Source: DTYU01 sp040757355
GTDB lineage: Bacteria; Bacillota; Desulfotomaculia; Desulfotomaculales; Ammonificaceae
Direction of reading: 5' to 3'
NCBI GenBank assembly: GCA_040757355.1
Contig: JBFLWY010000040.1
Coordinates: 1-19,674, forward strand
DNA length: 19,674 nt
In this document: positions 6,202 through 14,383 of the stretch, piece by piece
How the letters are laid out: each line of letters opens with the position of its first letter
Numbering within the stretch: the first letter of the stretch is position 1
Notes under the pieces: generated by a model
The model's database searches: none
What the model saw: the letters and a program-made list of their open reading frames with translations, nothing else
What the model was told of the DNA's origin: nothing
Made by a program: the position numbers and the translations under genes

Positions 6202-6981
6202 GTGCTGAACGAGATTATCGAACATAAACGCCGGGAAATTGCGACTAAACGGGCTGCATATTCGCCCGCGCAAGCCAGGGCATCCGCGTTAGCGGCGCCG
6301 CCGGCGAGGGACTTCACCGCAGCCCTGAGGCGGCGGGGGAAGGTTTCGGTCATCGCCGAGATAAAAAGGGCCTCCCCATCAAAAGGGCCGATCCGCCCGG
6401 GTGCCGACCCGGTTGAGATAGCAAAGATCTATGCTGCTGCGGGGGCGGCGGCGATCTCAGTGCTGACGGACGAGCGGTTTTTTCACGGAAGTCCCGAGTT
6501 TTTGAGCCTGGTACGGGGTGCGGTTCAGATTCCGGTCCTATGCAAGGAGTTTATCCTCGACCCCGTCCAGATCTATGAAGCGCGGCGGCTGGGTGCCGAT
6601 GCTGTGCTCCTGATCGTGCGGCTCCTTAAACAGAGGGAGTTGGTGGAGTTCATCAGCCTAGCGCGGGAACTGGGGATGGAATGCCTGGTTGAGGTGCATA
6701 ACCCTGAGGAAATCGACCGTTCGCTTGCGGCGGGTGCGAGCATCATCGGCATTAACAACCGGGACCTGGGGAACTTCCAGACCGACATCGCGACTACCTT
6801 CCGGCTTAAACGCTATCTCCTGCCGGAAGTCGTCGTAGTAAGCGAAAGCGGGATCAGTTCGCCCCTCGCGATCCAGGCCTTGAAGGAACACGGGGTGGAC
6901 GCCGTCCTGATCGGCGAAGCGTTGATGGCCGCAGAGGACATCCAGGCCAAGCTCCGGGAACTCGTCGCGGCCGGCGGGTGA
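6202..6981 (+). CDS. trpC: Indole-3-glycerol phosphate synthase
   Basis: TrpC closes the indole ring of carboxyphenylaminodeoxyribulose phosphate, releasing CO2 and water. It is a 259-residue (beta/alpha)8 barrel. Visible signatures are EIKRASPSKG (residues 53-62, with the catalytic Glu and Lys region), CKEFILD (114-120), GINNRDL (about 183-189) and the phosphate loop SESGI (214-218). The GTG start immediately follows the trpD stop (zero gap), with a weak GCGGAG site inside the trpD end. It is a stand-alone TrpC, not fused to TrpF. Confidence 0.96.
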   Translation: MLNEIIEHKRREIATKRAAYSPAQARASALAAPPARDFTAALRRRGKVSVIAEIKRASPSKGPIRPGADPVEIAKIYAAAGAAAISVLTDERFFHGSPEFLSLVRGAVQIPVLCKEFILDPVQIYEARRLGADAVLLIVRLLKQRELVEFISLARELGMECLVEVHNPEEIDRSLAAGASIIGINNRDLGNFQTDIATTFRLKRYLLPEVVVVSESGISSPLAIQALKEHGVDAVLIGEALMAAEDIQAKLRELVAAGG

Positions 6982-6987
6982 ATAAAA

Positions 6988-7020
6988 GTTCTAGGTTCCA
7001 AGTTCTAAGTTCTAAGTTCA
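6988..7020. repeat. 7-bp tandem array (GTTCTAA type)
   Basis: About 4.7 heptamers run in tandem: GTTCTAG, GTTCCAA, GTTCTAA, GTTCTAA, then a partial copy. The reverse-complement type (GAACTTA) appears at 14384-14425 at the mirrored position. It starts six bases after the trpC stop codon and is not coding. Confidence 0.8.
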
Positions 7021-7047
7021 GCTTAAGGGATGGACCTTTGGGGTCCA

Positions 7048-7082
7048 TTCAAGGTTCAACGTTCAAGGTTCAAAGTTCAAAG
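7048..7082. repeat. 7-bp tandem array (TTCAAGG type)
   Basis: Five 7-bp units run in register: TTCAAGG, TTCAACG, TTCAAGG, TTCAAAG, TTCAAAG. The second half belongs to the inverted repeat at 7061-7212. A short hairpin, ATGGACC/GGTCCAT (7030-7048), precedes it but has no T-run, so I do not call it a terminator. Confidence 0.8.
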
Positions 7083-7212
7083 TCCCAGGTTCTGCGTTCT
7101 GTAGTGAGTTTTTGTGTAGTTTTTGTGTAGGCCGGAATAGGCCGAAGGCCATTTCCGGCAACCCGTTGTGCTACCAAAACTTCGAACCGGCTTTAAAGCC
7201 AGTCCGTCTGAG
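7061..7212. repeat. Inverted repeat, left arm (partner at 14200-14337)
   Basis: The reverse complement of this 152-bp stretch matches 14200-14337 over its whole length. Differences are a handful of substitutions, one 1-bp gap and one extra copy of the 11-mer TTTTTGTGTAG (tandem at 7109-7130). It contains a REP-like palindrome, GCCGGAATAGGCC (7131-7143) against GGCCATTTCCGGC (7147-7159). It separates trpC from trpF. Confidence 0.92.
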
Positions 7213-7247
7213 CCAAACTTAACACTTTTATTTGGAAGTGGTCATTT

Positions 7248-7907
7248 ATGGGGGTACGGGTGAAAATTTGCGGGATCAGGGATGCTGAGACGGCGGCGGT
7301 GGCTGTTGCGGCGGGGGCCGACGCACTCGGCTTCGTTTTTGCGGAAAGCAAGCGTAAGATTGCCCCGGAAACAGCGCGGGAGATCATTTCCCGCCTTCCG
7401 CCGTTTGTCGCGACGGTGGGGGTGTTCGTTGACGCCCCCCGGGAGTTTGTCAGTGAGGTTGCGGACTTTTGCCGGCTCGACGCAGTGCAGCTCCATGGCA
7501 CGGAGTCGCCCGAATACTGCCTGGAATTGGGCCGAAAGGTAATAAAGGCATTCGGGGTGCGTCAAAAGGGAATTTTGTCAAGTGGGGCCGCAACAGGTGG
7601 CTTATTGTCAGAGGCTGATTTAGAGCTGATAGCCGCATATCATTCCGTGAGCGCCGTTTTATTAGATACCAGTGTTCCGGGCCTCGCCGGAGGAACGGGC
7701 AGGACTTTCGACTGGGGGTTGCTTAGTGGGATGAGGTTTCAGGTTCCGCTTATACTAGCCGGCGGACTGACACCGGAAAACGTAGCGGCGGCGGTACGCA
7801 TAGCCCGTCCCTACGCGGTGGATGTTTCAAGCGGGGTAGAGACTGACGGTCGGAAAGACGCCGCAAAAATACACGTATTTATCAGGCAAGCGAAGGAGGT
7901 CGTTTGA
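7248..7907 (+). CDS. trpF: Phosphoribosylanthranilate isomerase
   Basis: TrpF catalyses the Amadori rearrangement of phosphoribosylanthranilate to carboxyphenylaminodeoxyribulose phosphate. It is a 219-residue (beta/alpha)8 barrel. The catalytic cysteine is Cys8 in VKICGIRD, and the general-acid Asp sits in LLDTSVPGLAGGTG (about 136-150); ILAGGLTPENV marks the phosphate-binding end. The ATG start has only a weak GGAAG site, 8-12 bases upstream. It follows the 266-bp repeat-filled gap after trpC and leads directly into trpB with a 1-bp gap. Confidence 0.95.
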   Translation: MGVRVKICGIRDAETAAVAVAAGADALGFVFAESKRKIAPETAREIISRLPPFVATVGVFVDAPREFVSEVADFCRLDAVQLHGTESPEYCLELGRKVIKAFGVRQKGILSSGAATGGLLSEADLELIAAYHSVSAVLLDTSVPGLAGGTGRTFDWGLLSGMRFQVPLILAGGLTPENVAAAVRIARPYAVDVSSGVETDGRKDAAKIHVFIRQAKEVV

Positions 7908-7908
7908 A

Positions 7909-9096
7909 ATGTTGCCAGACGCGCGGGGTTATTTTGGTCCATTTGGCGGCCGTTTTGTGCCGGAAACGCTTATGCCGGCCCTCGAGGAGCTGGAAAGCGC
8001 TTACGCCGTGGTTAAGGACAACTCCGAATTCCAGGCCGAGCTGAAATGGTACCTTAACCACTACGTAGGCCGCCCGAGCCCACTTTACTACGCGGAACGC
8101 CTTACCGCACACCTGGGAGGCGCGAAGGTTTTCCTCAAGCGGGAGGACCTCAACCATACCGGCGCCCACAAGATAAACAACACCATCGGCCAGGCGCTCC
8201 TGGCGAAACGGATGGGGAAGAGCAGGATGATTGCCGAAACCGGCGCCGGCCAGCACGGTGTTGCCACAGCGACCGCGGCGGCGCTCCTGGGGTTCGAGTG
8301 TGCGATATACATGGGCGAAGAAGACATCGTACGGCAGCGGCTTAACGTTATCCGCATGCAGCTTCTGGGGGCGGAGGTGATCCCGGTGAGCGCCGGCAGC
8401 CGTACGCTCAAGGATGCGATGAACGAGGCGATCCGCGACTGGGTGACCAACGTCAGGGACACTTACTACCTTATCGGCTCAGTCGCTGGGCCGCACCCGT
8501 ACCCAATGATTGTCCGTGACTTTCAGGCCGTCATCGGGGTTGAAGCGAGGGAGCAAATCCTCCGGGAGACCGGGCGTCTGCCGGACGTAATCGTTGCCTG
8601 TGTGGGCGGGGGGTCGAACGCAATGGGTATCTTTTATCCCTTTCTCGAAGCGCCGGAAGTGCGGCTGATCGGAGTGGAAGCGGCCGGCGAGGGCATCGAT
8701 ACCGGCCTGCATGCGGCGACGCTTAACCGCGGGCGTCCGGGCGTGCTGCACGGTTCCTTGAGCTATATAATTCAGGATGCGGAGGGGCAGATCAGCCCGG
8801 TGCACTCGATCTCCGCCGGCCTCGACTATCCCGGCGTCGGACCGGAGCACTCTTACCTTAAAGACACCGGCCGGGTAACGTATACCGCTGCCTCGGATAC
8901 CGAGGCGCTGGCGGCTTTTGAACTGCTGGCCAAAACCGAAGGGATACTGCCGGCGCTGGAGAGCGCGCATGCAATCGCTGAGGTCATACGCCTTGCCCCT
9001 TCGCTGCCGCGCCGCGCCGTTATCGTAGTGAACCTTTCCGGGCGCGGCGACAAGGATGTTGAAACCGTGGCGCAGGTAAAGGGGGTCAGGCAATGA
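7909..9096 (+). CDS. trpB: Tryptophan synthase beta chain
   Basis: TrpB condenses indole with serine using PLP; indole is channelled from TrpA. It is 395 residues, the length of TrpB1. Lys88 in HTGAHKINN forms the PLP aldimine. ETGAGQHG (about 110-117) carries the catalytic Glu, and GGGSNAMG (about 232-239) binds the cofactor phosphate. The ribosome binding site AAGGAGG lies inside the end of trpF, and the stop overlaps the trpA start as ATGA, so the two subunits are translationally coupled. Confidence 0.97.
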   Translation: MLPDARGYFGPFGGRFVPETLMPALEELESAYAVVKDNSEFQAELKWYLNHYVGRPSPLYYAERLTAHLGGAKVFLKREDLNHTGAHKINNTIGQALLAKRMGKSRMIAETGAGQHGVATATAAALLGFECAIYMGEEDIVRQRLNVIRMQLLGAEVIPVSAGSRTLKDAMNEAIRDWVTNVRDTYYLIGSVAGPHPYPMIVRDFQAVIGVEAREQILRETGRLPDVIVACVGGGSNAMGIFYPFLEAPEVRLIGVEAAGEGIDTGLHAATLNRGRPGVLHGSLSYIIQDAEGQISPVHSISAGLDYPGVGPEHSYLKDTGRVTYTAASDTEALAAFELLAKTEGILPALESAHAIAEVIRLAPSLPRRAVIVVNLSGRGDKDVETVAQVKGVRQ

Positions 9097-9878
9097 GCCG
9101 GATAGCGGAAACGTTCGGGCGGCTGAAGGAGCGGTGCGAAAAGGGGCTCATTACCTACCTGATGGCCGGCGATCCGGACCTCAACCGGACAAAGGAACTG
9201 GTTGCCTCTATGGCAGAAGCCGGCGCGGACGTCATCGAGATCGGCATTCCTTTTTCGGACCCCCTTGCAGACGGGCCGGTCATCCAGGCTGCGGCGAACC
9301 GGGCGCTTTCTAACGGGATAACGGTGCGCGCCATTCTTGAGGCCGTGGGACACATACGTAAAAAAGTAAATACGCCGCTGGTACTGATGACCTATTACAA
9401 CCCGGTCCTCCAGTACGGAATCGATGGCTTCTGTCGCAGCGCCGCGGAAAACGGCGTTGACGGATTGATCGTGCCGGACCTCCCTTTTGAGGAAAGCGGT
9501 CCTTTGAAGGAGTGCACCATGCGTCACGGGATTGACCTGGTACCTTTGGTCGCGCCGACGAGTACGCCGGTGCGGCTGGCGGCCATCTGCGCCGGGGCCG
9601 GTGGGTTTGTCTACTGCGTTTCGGTTACCGGAGTTACCGGCATGCGGGAAAAGATCGAAACCGATCTCCGGGCGTTCAGTGATCTGGTCCGCAGTTACAC
9701 TGACCTGCCGGTCGCCATCGGTTTCGGGGTTTCCGGTCCGGAAGCGGCGGCGCGGGTGGCGCCTTACTGCGACGCGGTGGTGGTCGGCAGTGCTTTCGTA
9801 AGGTTAATCGGCGAGAACGCATACGGGGAGGTGGCAAAACTGACCGCGGCGCTGAAAACCGCACTGCTGAAATGCTGA
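9093..9878 (+). CDS. trpA: Tryptophan synthase alpha chain
   Basis: TrpA cleaves indole-3-glycerol phosphate to indole and glyceraldehyde 3-phosphate and forms the alpha2beta2 complex with TrpB. It is 261 residues. The catalytic acids Glu49 and Asp60 lie in EIGIPFSDPLADGP and fall at the same numbers as in the Salmonella enzyme. GFGVSGPEAA forms a phosphate loop near residue 210. It starts at the ATGA overlap with trpB. The trp genes proper end here. Confidence 0.97.
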   Translation: MSRIAETFGRLKERCEKGLITYLMAGDPDLNRTKELVASMAEAGADVIEIGIPFSDPLADGPVIQAAANRALSNGITVRAILEAVGHIRKKVNTPLVLMTYYNPVLQYGIDGFCRSAAENGVDGLIVPDLPFEESGPLKECTMRHGIDLVPLVAPTSTPVRLAAICAGAGGFVYCVSVTGVTGMREKIETDLRAFSDLVRSYTDLPVAIGFGVSGPEAAARVAPYCDAVVVGSAFVRLIGENAYGEVAKLTAALKTALLKC

Positions 9879-9964
9879 CGGGACTACGCTTTCCTAACGG
9901 ATGACAGTACGGCTTCTGCTTCAACCGGCCGTAAAGCCGGTGCTGAACAGGATTGTTATACCGT

Positions 9965-9984
9965 AACATCTGTGGTAAGATGTT
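9965..9984. promoter_or_regulatory. Short palindrome ahead of hisC
   Basis: AACATCT (9965-9971) and AGATGTT (9978-9984) form a perfect 7-bp inverted repeat with a 6-base loop, 25 bp before the chosen hisC start. A second small hairpin, ACCGGC/GCCGGT, lies near 9922-9940. Neither is followed by a T-run. It could be an operator or a minor RNA hairpin in this 131-bp gap. Confidence 0.3.
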
Positions 9985-10009
9985 TCAAAAAAACCGGGAG
10001 TTGAGTATT

Positions 10010-11095
10010 ATGGCGGTCAAAGTTCGCGGTTGTCTTGAAACCCTGGCTGTTTACCAGCCGGGGAAGCCCATAGAGGAAGTTAAGCGGGAACTTGGCCTGG
10101 AGGACATTATCAAGCTGGCTTCCAACGAAAACCCTTTGGGCCCGTCGCCCAGGGCGGCAGCGGCGGTTGCCCAAGCGGCAATGGGTATCCACTTTTATCC
10201 CGACGGCAGCGCCTACCGGTTGCGCGAAGCGCTTGCCGCCCGGCTCGATGTTGTTTCCGACGCCATAATTATCGGCAACGGCTCAAATGAAATAGTCCAG
10301 ATGCTGTCGCTGGCGCTCCTTGACCCCGGTGACGAGGTGTTGATGCCGGTACCGACTTTCCCCCGGTACGAGCCGCTGGCGCGCCTGATGGGTGCCGTGC
10401 CGGTGGAAGTACCGCTGAAGGAGTACCGTATGGATATCGAAGCGATGGCCGCGCGGCTAGGCCCGAAGACGAAAATGGTGTATCTTTGCAACCCCAACAA
10501 CCCGACGGGCACCATTGCTACGAAAAACGAACTGGATTGGTTTCTGGAACGCGTGGGTGCGGATACACTGGTCGTGCTTGACGAGGCTTATTATGAATAT
10601 GTTACCCATCCCGATTATCCCGACGGGATAGATTACCTGCGCAAGGGATACAACGTGGTGGTCTTACGGACCTTTTCGAAGATGTACGGGCTTGCCGGGC
10701 TGCGTGTGGGTTACGGTGTGGGGCACCCTCAATTAATTACGGAACTGAACCGCGTCAGGGAACCCTTCAATGTAAACATCCTGGCCCAGGAAGCAGCGCT
10801 TGCCGCGTTGGCGGACGAGGAGTTTGTCTCAATAACCCGGCAGACGAACGAAGAGGGTAAGAGGTACCTTTATCAGGCGTTTACCGCCCGCGGTATCTCT
10901 TACGTGCCTACTGAGGCAAACTTCATCTTCTTTGACGCCGGGCGTGAAGAGAAGACTGTTTTCCGGCGTATGCTCGGGCATGGGGTCATAATCCGGGGCG
11001 GCTTCGGCTATCCCACCCACCTGAGAGTGACGATCGGGACGCCGGCGCAAAACACCCGCTTCATCGCAGCGCTGAGCAAATCGCTGGCGGAATAA
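10010..11095 (+). CDS. hisC: Histidinol-phosphate / aromatic aminotransferase (HisC type)
   Basis: This is a class I/II PLP aminotransferase of 361 residues with HisC-type sequence (KVRGCLETLAVYQPGKPIEE at the N-terminus). CNPNNPTG is at about 160-167, an Asp that pairs with the pyridine nitrogen in VLDEAYYEY near 190, and the PLP lysine Lys224 in FSKMYGLAGLRVGYG. I chose ATG 10010, with GGGAG nine bases upstream; an in-frame start at 9953 adds 19 unlikely residues. Family members often accept phenylpyruvate and hydroxyphenylpyruvate as well as histidinol phosphate. Its place between trpA and aroF suggests the final step of Phe/Tyr synthesis, possibly as well as histidine. Confidence 0.88.
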   Translation: MAVKVRGCLETLAVYQPGKPIEEVKRELGLEDIIKLASNENPLGPSPRAAAAVAQAAMGIHFYPDGSAYRLREALAARLDVVSDAIIIGNGSNEIVQMLSLALLDPGDEVLMPVPTFPRYEPLARLMGAVPVEVPLKEYRMDIEAMAARLGPKTKMVYLCNPNNPTGTIATKNELDWFLERVGADTLVVLDEAYYEYVTHPDYPDGIDYLRKGYNVVVLRTFSKMYGLAGLRVGYGVGHPQLITELNRVREPFNVNILAQEAALAALADEEFVSITRQTNEEGKRYLYQAFTARGISYVPTEANFIFFDAGREEKTVFRRMLGHGVIIRGGFGYPTHLRVTIGTPAQNTRFIAALSKSLAE

Positions 11096-11140
11096 ACGCA
11101 TTGTAATTGCTTACTGCTTAGTTGTGGAGGTAGATTATTG

Positions 11141-12157
11141 ATGATTATCGTAATGGCTGTTAACGCTACGGAAGAAGACATTCAAGGGGTTGTTAAAAAG
11201 ATTGAAACGGAAGGTTTTAAGGCTCATCTTTCCCGCGGTGTTGAAAGAACGATTATCGGTATCATTGGTGATGAAAGGCGGTTGAAAGAGGTGGCCCTTG
11301 GAGTTTTACCGGGGGTGGAGGAAGTAATCCCCATCCTGCAGCCTTATAAGATGGCGAGCCGTTCCTTCCGGGCGGACCGGACATTGGTTCGGCTTAATAA
11401 CGATATTGAGATCGGCGGCGAACAAATACACGTCATGGCGGGACCGTGTGCGGTTGAAAGCCGTGAACAACTGTTGGAGGCCGCCGAAAAGGTCAGGGCC
11501 GCCGGCGCTACCATTCTGCGCGGCGGCGCATTCAAGCCCCGGACTTCACCGTACTCTTTTCAGGGTCTCGGGGAAGAGGGGTTGAAGATCCTTGCTGAAG
11601 CGAGAGAAAGGTTCGGGCTCAAAATAGTGACCGAGGTCATGGACATCCGCACCCTGCCGATTGTGTCGGAATATGCGGATATAGTGCAAATAGGCACCCG
11701 GAACATGCAGAATTTCGACCTTTTGAAAGAGTTGGGGAGGATAACCAAGCCGGTGCTCCTGAAGCGCGGCCTTTCCGCTACTGTTGAAGAGTGGTTGATG
11801 GCCGCGGAGTACATCCTGGCCAGCGGAAACCTCAACGTGATCCTTTGTGAGCGGGGAATACGCAGTTTTGAGACGTACACCCGCAACACACTGGACCTGT
11901 CGGCGGTGCCGGTGATCAAGCACCTGTCGCACCTGCCGGTGGTGGTTGACCCGAGCCACGGCATCGGGCGGTGGAAGTTTGTGGCCCCGATGTGCCGCGC
12001 GGCGATCGCCGCCGGGGCGGACGGCCTCCTGGTCGAGGTGCACCCCAACCCCGCGGAGGCGCTTTGCGACGGCGCACAGTCCTTGACCCCGGAAAACTTC
12101 GCCACGATGATGGAGGACCTGCGTAAGATAGCGGCGGTTCTGGGGAGGAAGCTTTAG
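11141..12157 (+). CDS. aroF: DAHP synthase, type I-beta, with N-terminal ferredoxin-like domain
   Basis: AroF condenses phosphoenolpyruvate and erythrose 4-phosphate to DAHP, the entry to the shikimate pathway. It has 338 residues. The N-terminal domain (about 1-70, beginning MIIVMAVNATEEDIQ) resembles the ferredoxin-like regulatory domain which in the Thermotoga enzyme mediates Phe/Tyr inhibition. The barrel carries GPCAVES (about 101-107) and GGAFKPRTSPYSFQG (about 127-141). No chorismate mutase domain is attached. ATG 11141 lies ten bases after GGAGG; a TTG at 11138 is possible. The stop codon overlaps the pheA start by one base. Confidence 0.95.
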   Translation: MIIVMAVNATEEDIQGVVKKIETEGFKAHLSRGVERTIIGIIGDERRLKEVALGVLPGVEEVIPILQPYKMASRSFRADRTLVRLNNDIEIGGEQIHVMAGPCAVESREQLLEAAEKVRAAGATILRGGAFKPRTSPYSFQGLGEEGLKILAEARERFGLKIVTEVMDIRTLPIVSEYADIVQIGTRNMQNFDLLKELGRITKPVLLKRGLSATVEEWLMAAEYILASGNLNVILCERGIRSFETYTRNTLDLSAVPVIKHLSHLPVVVDPSHGIGRWKFVAPMCRAAIAAGADGLLVEVHPNPAEALCDGAQSLTPENFATMMEDLRKIAAVLGRKL

Positions 12158-13005
12158 TGCCAGTTTTGAGGGTCGGTTTTCTCGGGCCGTCCGGTACCTT
12201 CACAGAGCAGGCGATGGCCCGTTTTTTTTCGGAAAAGGAATACGAGGGAGTGCCCTTTAACGAGATTCCCGAATTGATCAAAGCCGTTGCCTCCGGTGCG
12301 GTCACCGCCGGGGTTGTACCGGTCGAGAACTCGGTTGAGGGAAGCGTAAACGTTACACTGGACCTGCTCCTCCGGGATGAGGCGGTATTGATCACCGGGG
12401 AAGTCGTCCTGCCGGTGATTCATTGTCTCCTGGCCCGGAAGGCGTCGCCCGGTTTCAAGCGGGTCCTTTCGCACCCGCACGCGCTGGCCCAGTGCCGGGA
12501 GTACCTGGAGCGGGAGCTTCCGAATGCAGTGCGGGAGGCAACCACCAGCACGGCGGAAGCCGCCCGCCTTGTTGCTACCTCGCCTGAACCGCTGGCGGCG
12601 ATCGGCACGGAAGGGGCGGCCGCTCAGTATGGGCTTGTGGTTGTAGCCCGGGGGATACAGGACGCTGCAGAGAACGAGACCCGTTTTTTAGTCATCGGGC
12701 GGGAACCCGCAACCCGGACTGAAAGGGACAAGACGTCAGTGGCGTTTTCGCTGGTGCACGACCAGCCGGGAGTGCTATACACAGCCTTAGGCGAGTTTGC
12801 TTCCCGCGGGATAAACCTTACGAAAATCGAGTCGCGCCCCGCGCGTCGGAGCATAGGTCACTACATATTTTTTGTTGATTGCGAGGGGCATCAAGAGGAT
12901 CCTCCCTTAGCGGAAGCGCTTACCGCGATAAAAAAGCAGAGTACGTTTTTTAAAGTTCTCGGTTCATACCCTTGCAGGGAGGGCAGAAGGTGTTCGAGCG
13001 GGTAG
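12157..13005 (+). CDS. pheA: Prephenate dehydratase with ACT domain
   Basis: PheA decarboxylates and dehydrates prephenate to phenylpyruvate. It is a 282-residue monofunctional enzyme with no N-terminal chorismate mutase domain. The catalytic TRF motif is in NETRFLVIG (173-181) and STAEAARLV lies at 131-139. A C-terminal ACT domain (about 190-272) includes the ESRP phenylalanine-binding motif starting at residue 224, so feedback inhibition by Phe is expected. The GTG start shares one base with the aroF stop and has GGGGAGGA upstream. Its end overlaps tyrA by 16 bp. Confidence 0.95.
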   Translation: MPVLRVGFLGPSGTFTEQAMARFFSEKEYEGVPFNEIPELIKAVASGAVTAGVVPVENSVEGSVNVTLDLLLRDEAVLITGEVVLPVIHCLLARKASPGFKRVLSHPHALAQCREYLERELPNAVREATTSTAEAARLVATSPEPLAAIGTEGAAAQYGLVVVARGIQDAAENETRFLVIGREPATRTERDKTSVAFSLVHDQPGVLYTALGEFASRGINLTKIESRPARRSIGHYIFFVDCEGHQEDPPLAEALTAIKKQSTFFKVLGSYPCREGRRCSSG

Positions 13006-14084
13006 CGATTATCGGTGTCGGTCTGATCGGCGGCTCGCTGGGAATGGCGTTAAAGCGTCTCCGCCTGGCGGAAGAGGTGGTCGGCATCGGTCGCAACGCT
13101 GAAAAACTCCAGCTTGCCGTCGAGGTAGGAGCGGTCGACCGGGTGACTGCCGACCTGAAGAGTGTTACCGGGGCCGCGGTCGTGGTCGTGGCGACTCCGG
13201 TCAGTGCGGTGATTCCGGTAGTAGCGGAGGCTGCAGATTACTTTGAAGCGGGTGCGATTGTTACGGATGTGGGGAGTGTCAAGGCCGCGATCGTCGATGC
13301 CCTGCAGCCGGTAGCCCGGGCCCACGGTTTTCATTTTGTAGGCGGCCATCCGATGGCCGGGTCGGAAAGAACCGGCGTGAAAAGCGCAGACCCATACCTG
13401 TTTGAAAACGCTTACTACATTTTGACGCCCACTCCGGAAACCGACCGTAGTGCCGTGGAGACCGTGGCGAAGATGGCTGTTGCGGTTGGGGCCCGGGTCA
13501 TCGAACTTGATCCCGGAGAGCACGATTTATACGTGGCGGCGGTGAGTCATCTTCCCCACTGCGTTGCCGCGGCGCTTGTGAACACAATTGCTGGCCTGCC
13601 CGAGCGGGAAGCGGTCTTGCCGCTTGCAGCCGGCGGCTTTAGGGACACCACACGGGTGGCTGCGGGCGACCCGGAAATGTGGCGGGACATTGTTGTCGCC
13701 AACAGAGAGGCAATCCTCGGAATGATCGGCAAATACCAGGCGGAGCTTGCCTTGCTGGCGGCCTTGATAAGGACCGGAGACGGCCCGGGGGTAGATGAGT
13801 GGTTCAAAAAAGCCCAGGCGTTGCGGCAGACTGTGCCCACCAAAAGCAAGGGCTACCTTCCCGAACTGTTTGAAATTGTGGTTACGGTTCCGGACCGGCC
13901 GGGAGTGATAGCCGGCCTGGCGGGTGTTCTGGGTGAAAACGGCATCAACATTTGTGACATCGAGATCCTCAGGGTGCGGGAGGGCGAGGGCGGAACAATC
14001 AGGCTTGGGTTTGCCAGCGAGACGGACCAGGAAGAAGCTGTAAGGCTGTTTCGGGAGGAAGGGATAGAAACCCGAAAGCGGTAG
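12990..14084 (+). CDS. tyrA: Prephenate dehydrogenase with C-terminal ACT domain
   Basis: TyrA oxidatively decarboxylates prephenate to 4-hydroxyphenylpyruvate with NAD(P). It has 364 residues. The Rossmann loop GVGLIGGSLG is near the N-terminus (about 9-18), the substrate-binding segment GGHPMAGSE at 118-126, and the catalytic-type His in SHLPH at 186-190. An ACT domain from about 294 (FEIVVTVPDRPG) to the end is a likely tyrosine-sensing module. I chose GTG 12990, six bases after AGGGAGGG; a TTG at 12972 would add six residues. Both starts lie inside the end of pheA, so the two are coupled. Confidence 0.94.
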   Translation: MFERVAIIGVGLIGGSLGMALKRLRLAEEVVGIGRNAEKLQLAVEVGAVDRVTADLKSVTGAAVVVVATPVSAVIPVVAEAADYFEAGAIVTDVGSVKAAIVDALQPVARAHGFHFVGGHPMAGSERTGVKSADPYLFENAYYILTPTPETDRSAVETVAKMAVAVGARVIELDPGEHDLYVAAVSHLPHCVAAALVNTIAGLPEREAVLPLAAGGFRDTTRVAAGDPEMWRDIVVANREAILGMIGKYQAELALLAALIRTGDGPGVDEWFKKAQALRQTVPTKSKGYLPELFEIVVTVPDRPGVIAGLAGVLGENGINICDIEILRVREGEGGTIRLGFASETDQEEAVRLFREEGIETRKR

Positions 14085-14090
14085 CAATAG

Positions 14091-14122
14091 GTTCAACGTT
14101 CAACGTTCGACGTTCGACGTTC
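14091..14122. repeat. 7-bp tandem array (GTTCAAC / GTTCGAC)
   Basis: The array is GTTCAAC twice, GTTCGAC twice and a final GTTC. Each variant occurs as an adjacent pair. It begins six bases after the tyrA stop codon, much as the 6988-7020 array follows trpC. Confidence 0.85.
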
Positions 14123-14169
14123 TCTATTTATCCATGTCGAACGGACCCCACGCTTCGAACAGCGCGTAG

Positions 14170-14195
14170 GCCGGAAAAAGCGCAGTGTTTCCGGC
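14170..14195. repeat. REP-like palindrome after tyrA
   Basis: GCCGGAAA (14170-14177) and TTTCCGGC (14188-14195) form a perfect 8-bp stem with a 10-base loop. A degenerate copy lies at 4931-4954 between trpG and trpD. It has no T-run. Confidence 0.65.
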
Positions 14196-14199
14196 ACAA

Positions 14200-14337
14200 C
14201 TCAGACGGACTGGCTTTAAAGGTCGGTTCGAAGTTTTGGTAGCACAACGGGTTGCCGGAAATGGCCTTCGGCCTATTCCGGCCTACACAGAAACTCACTA
14301 CAGAACGCAGAGCCTGGGACCTTGAACTTTGAACCTT
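14200..14337. repeat. Inverted repeat, right arm (partner at 7061-7212)
   Basis: This 138-bp stretch is the reverse-complement copy of 7061-7212. It includes the palindrome GCCGGAAATGGCC (14254-14266) and GGCCTATTCCGGC (14270-14282). It has one TACACAGAAAC block where the left arm carries the 11-bp tandem duplication. Together with the left arm it brackets trpF, trpB, trpA, hisC, aroF, pheA and tyrA. Confidence 0.92.
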
Positions 14338-14383
14338 AAAACGTGAACCGTGAACTGACCTTAAAAGTTATCAACCTGAGACC

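Noticed and set aside
7030..7048. Hairpin after trpC as a transcription terminator
   Set aside because: The 7-bp stem ATGGACC/GGTCCAT is followed by TCAAGG rather than a T-run.
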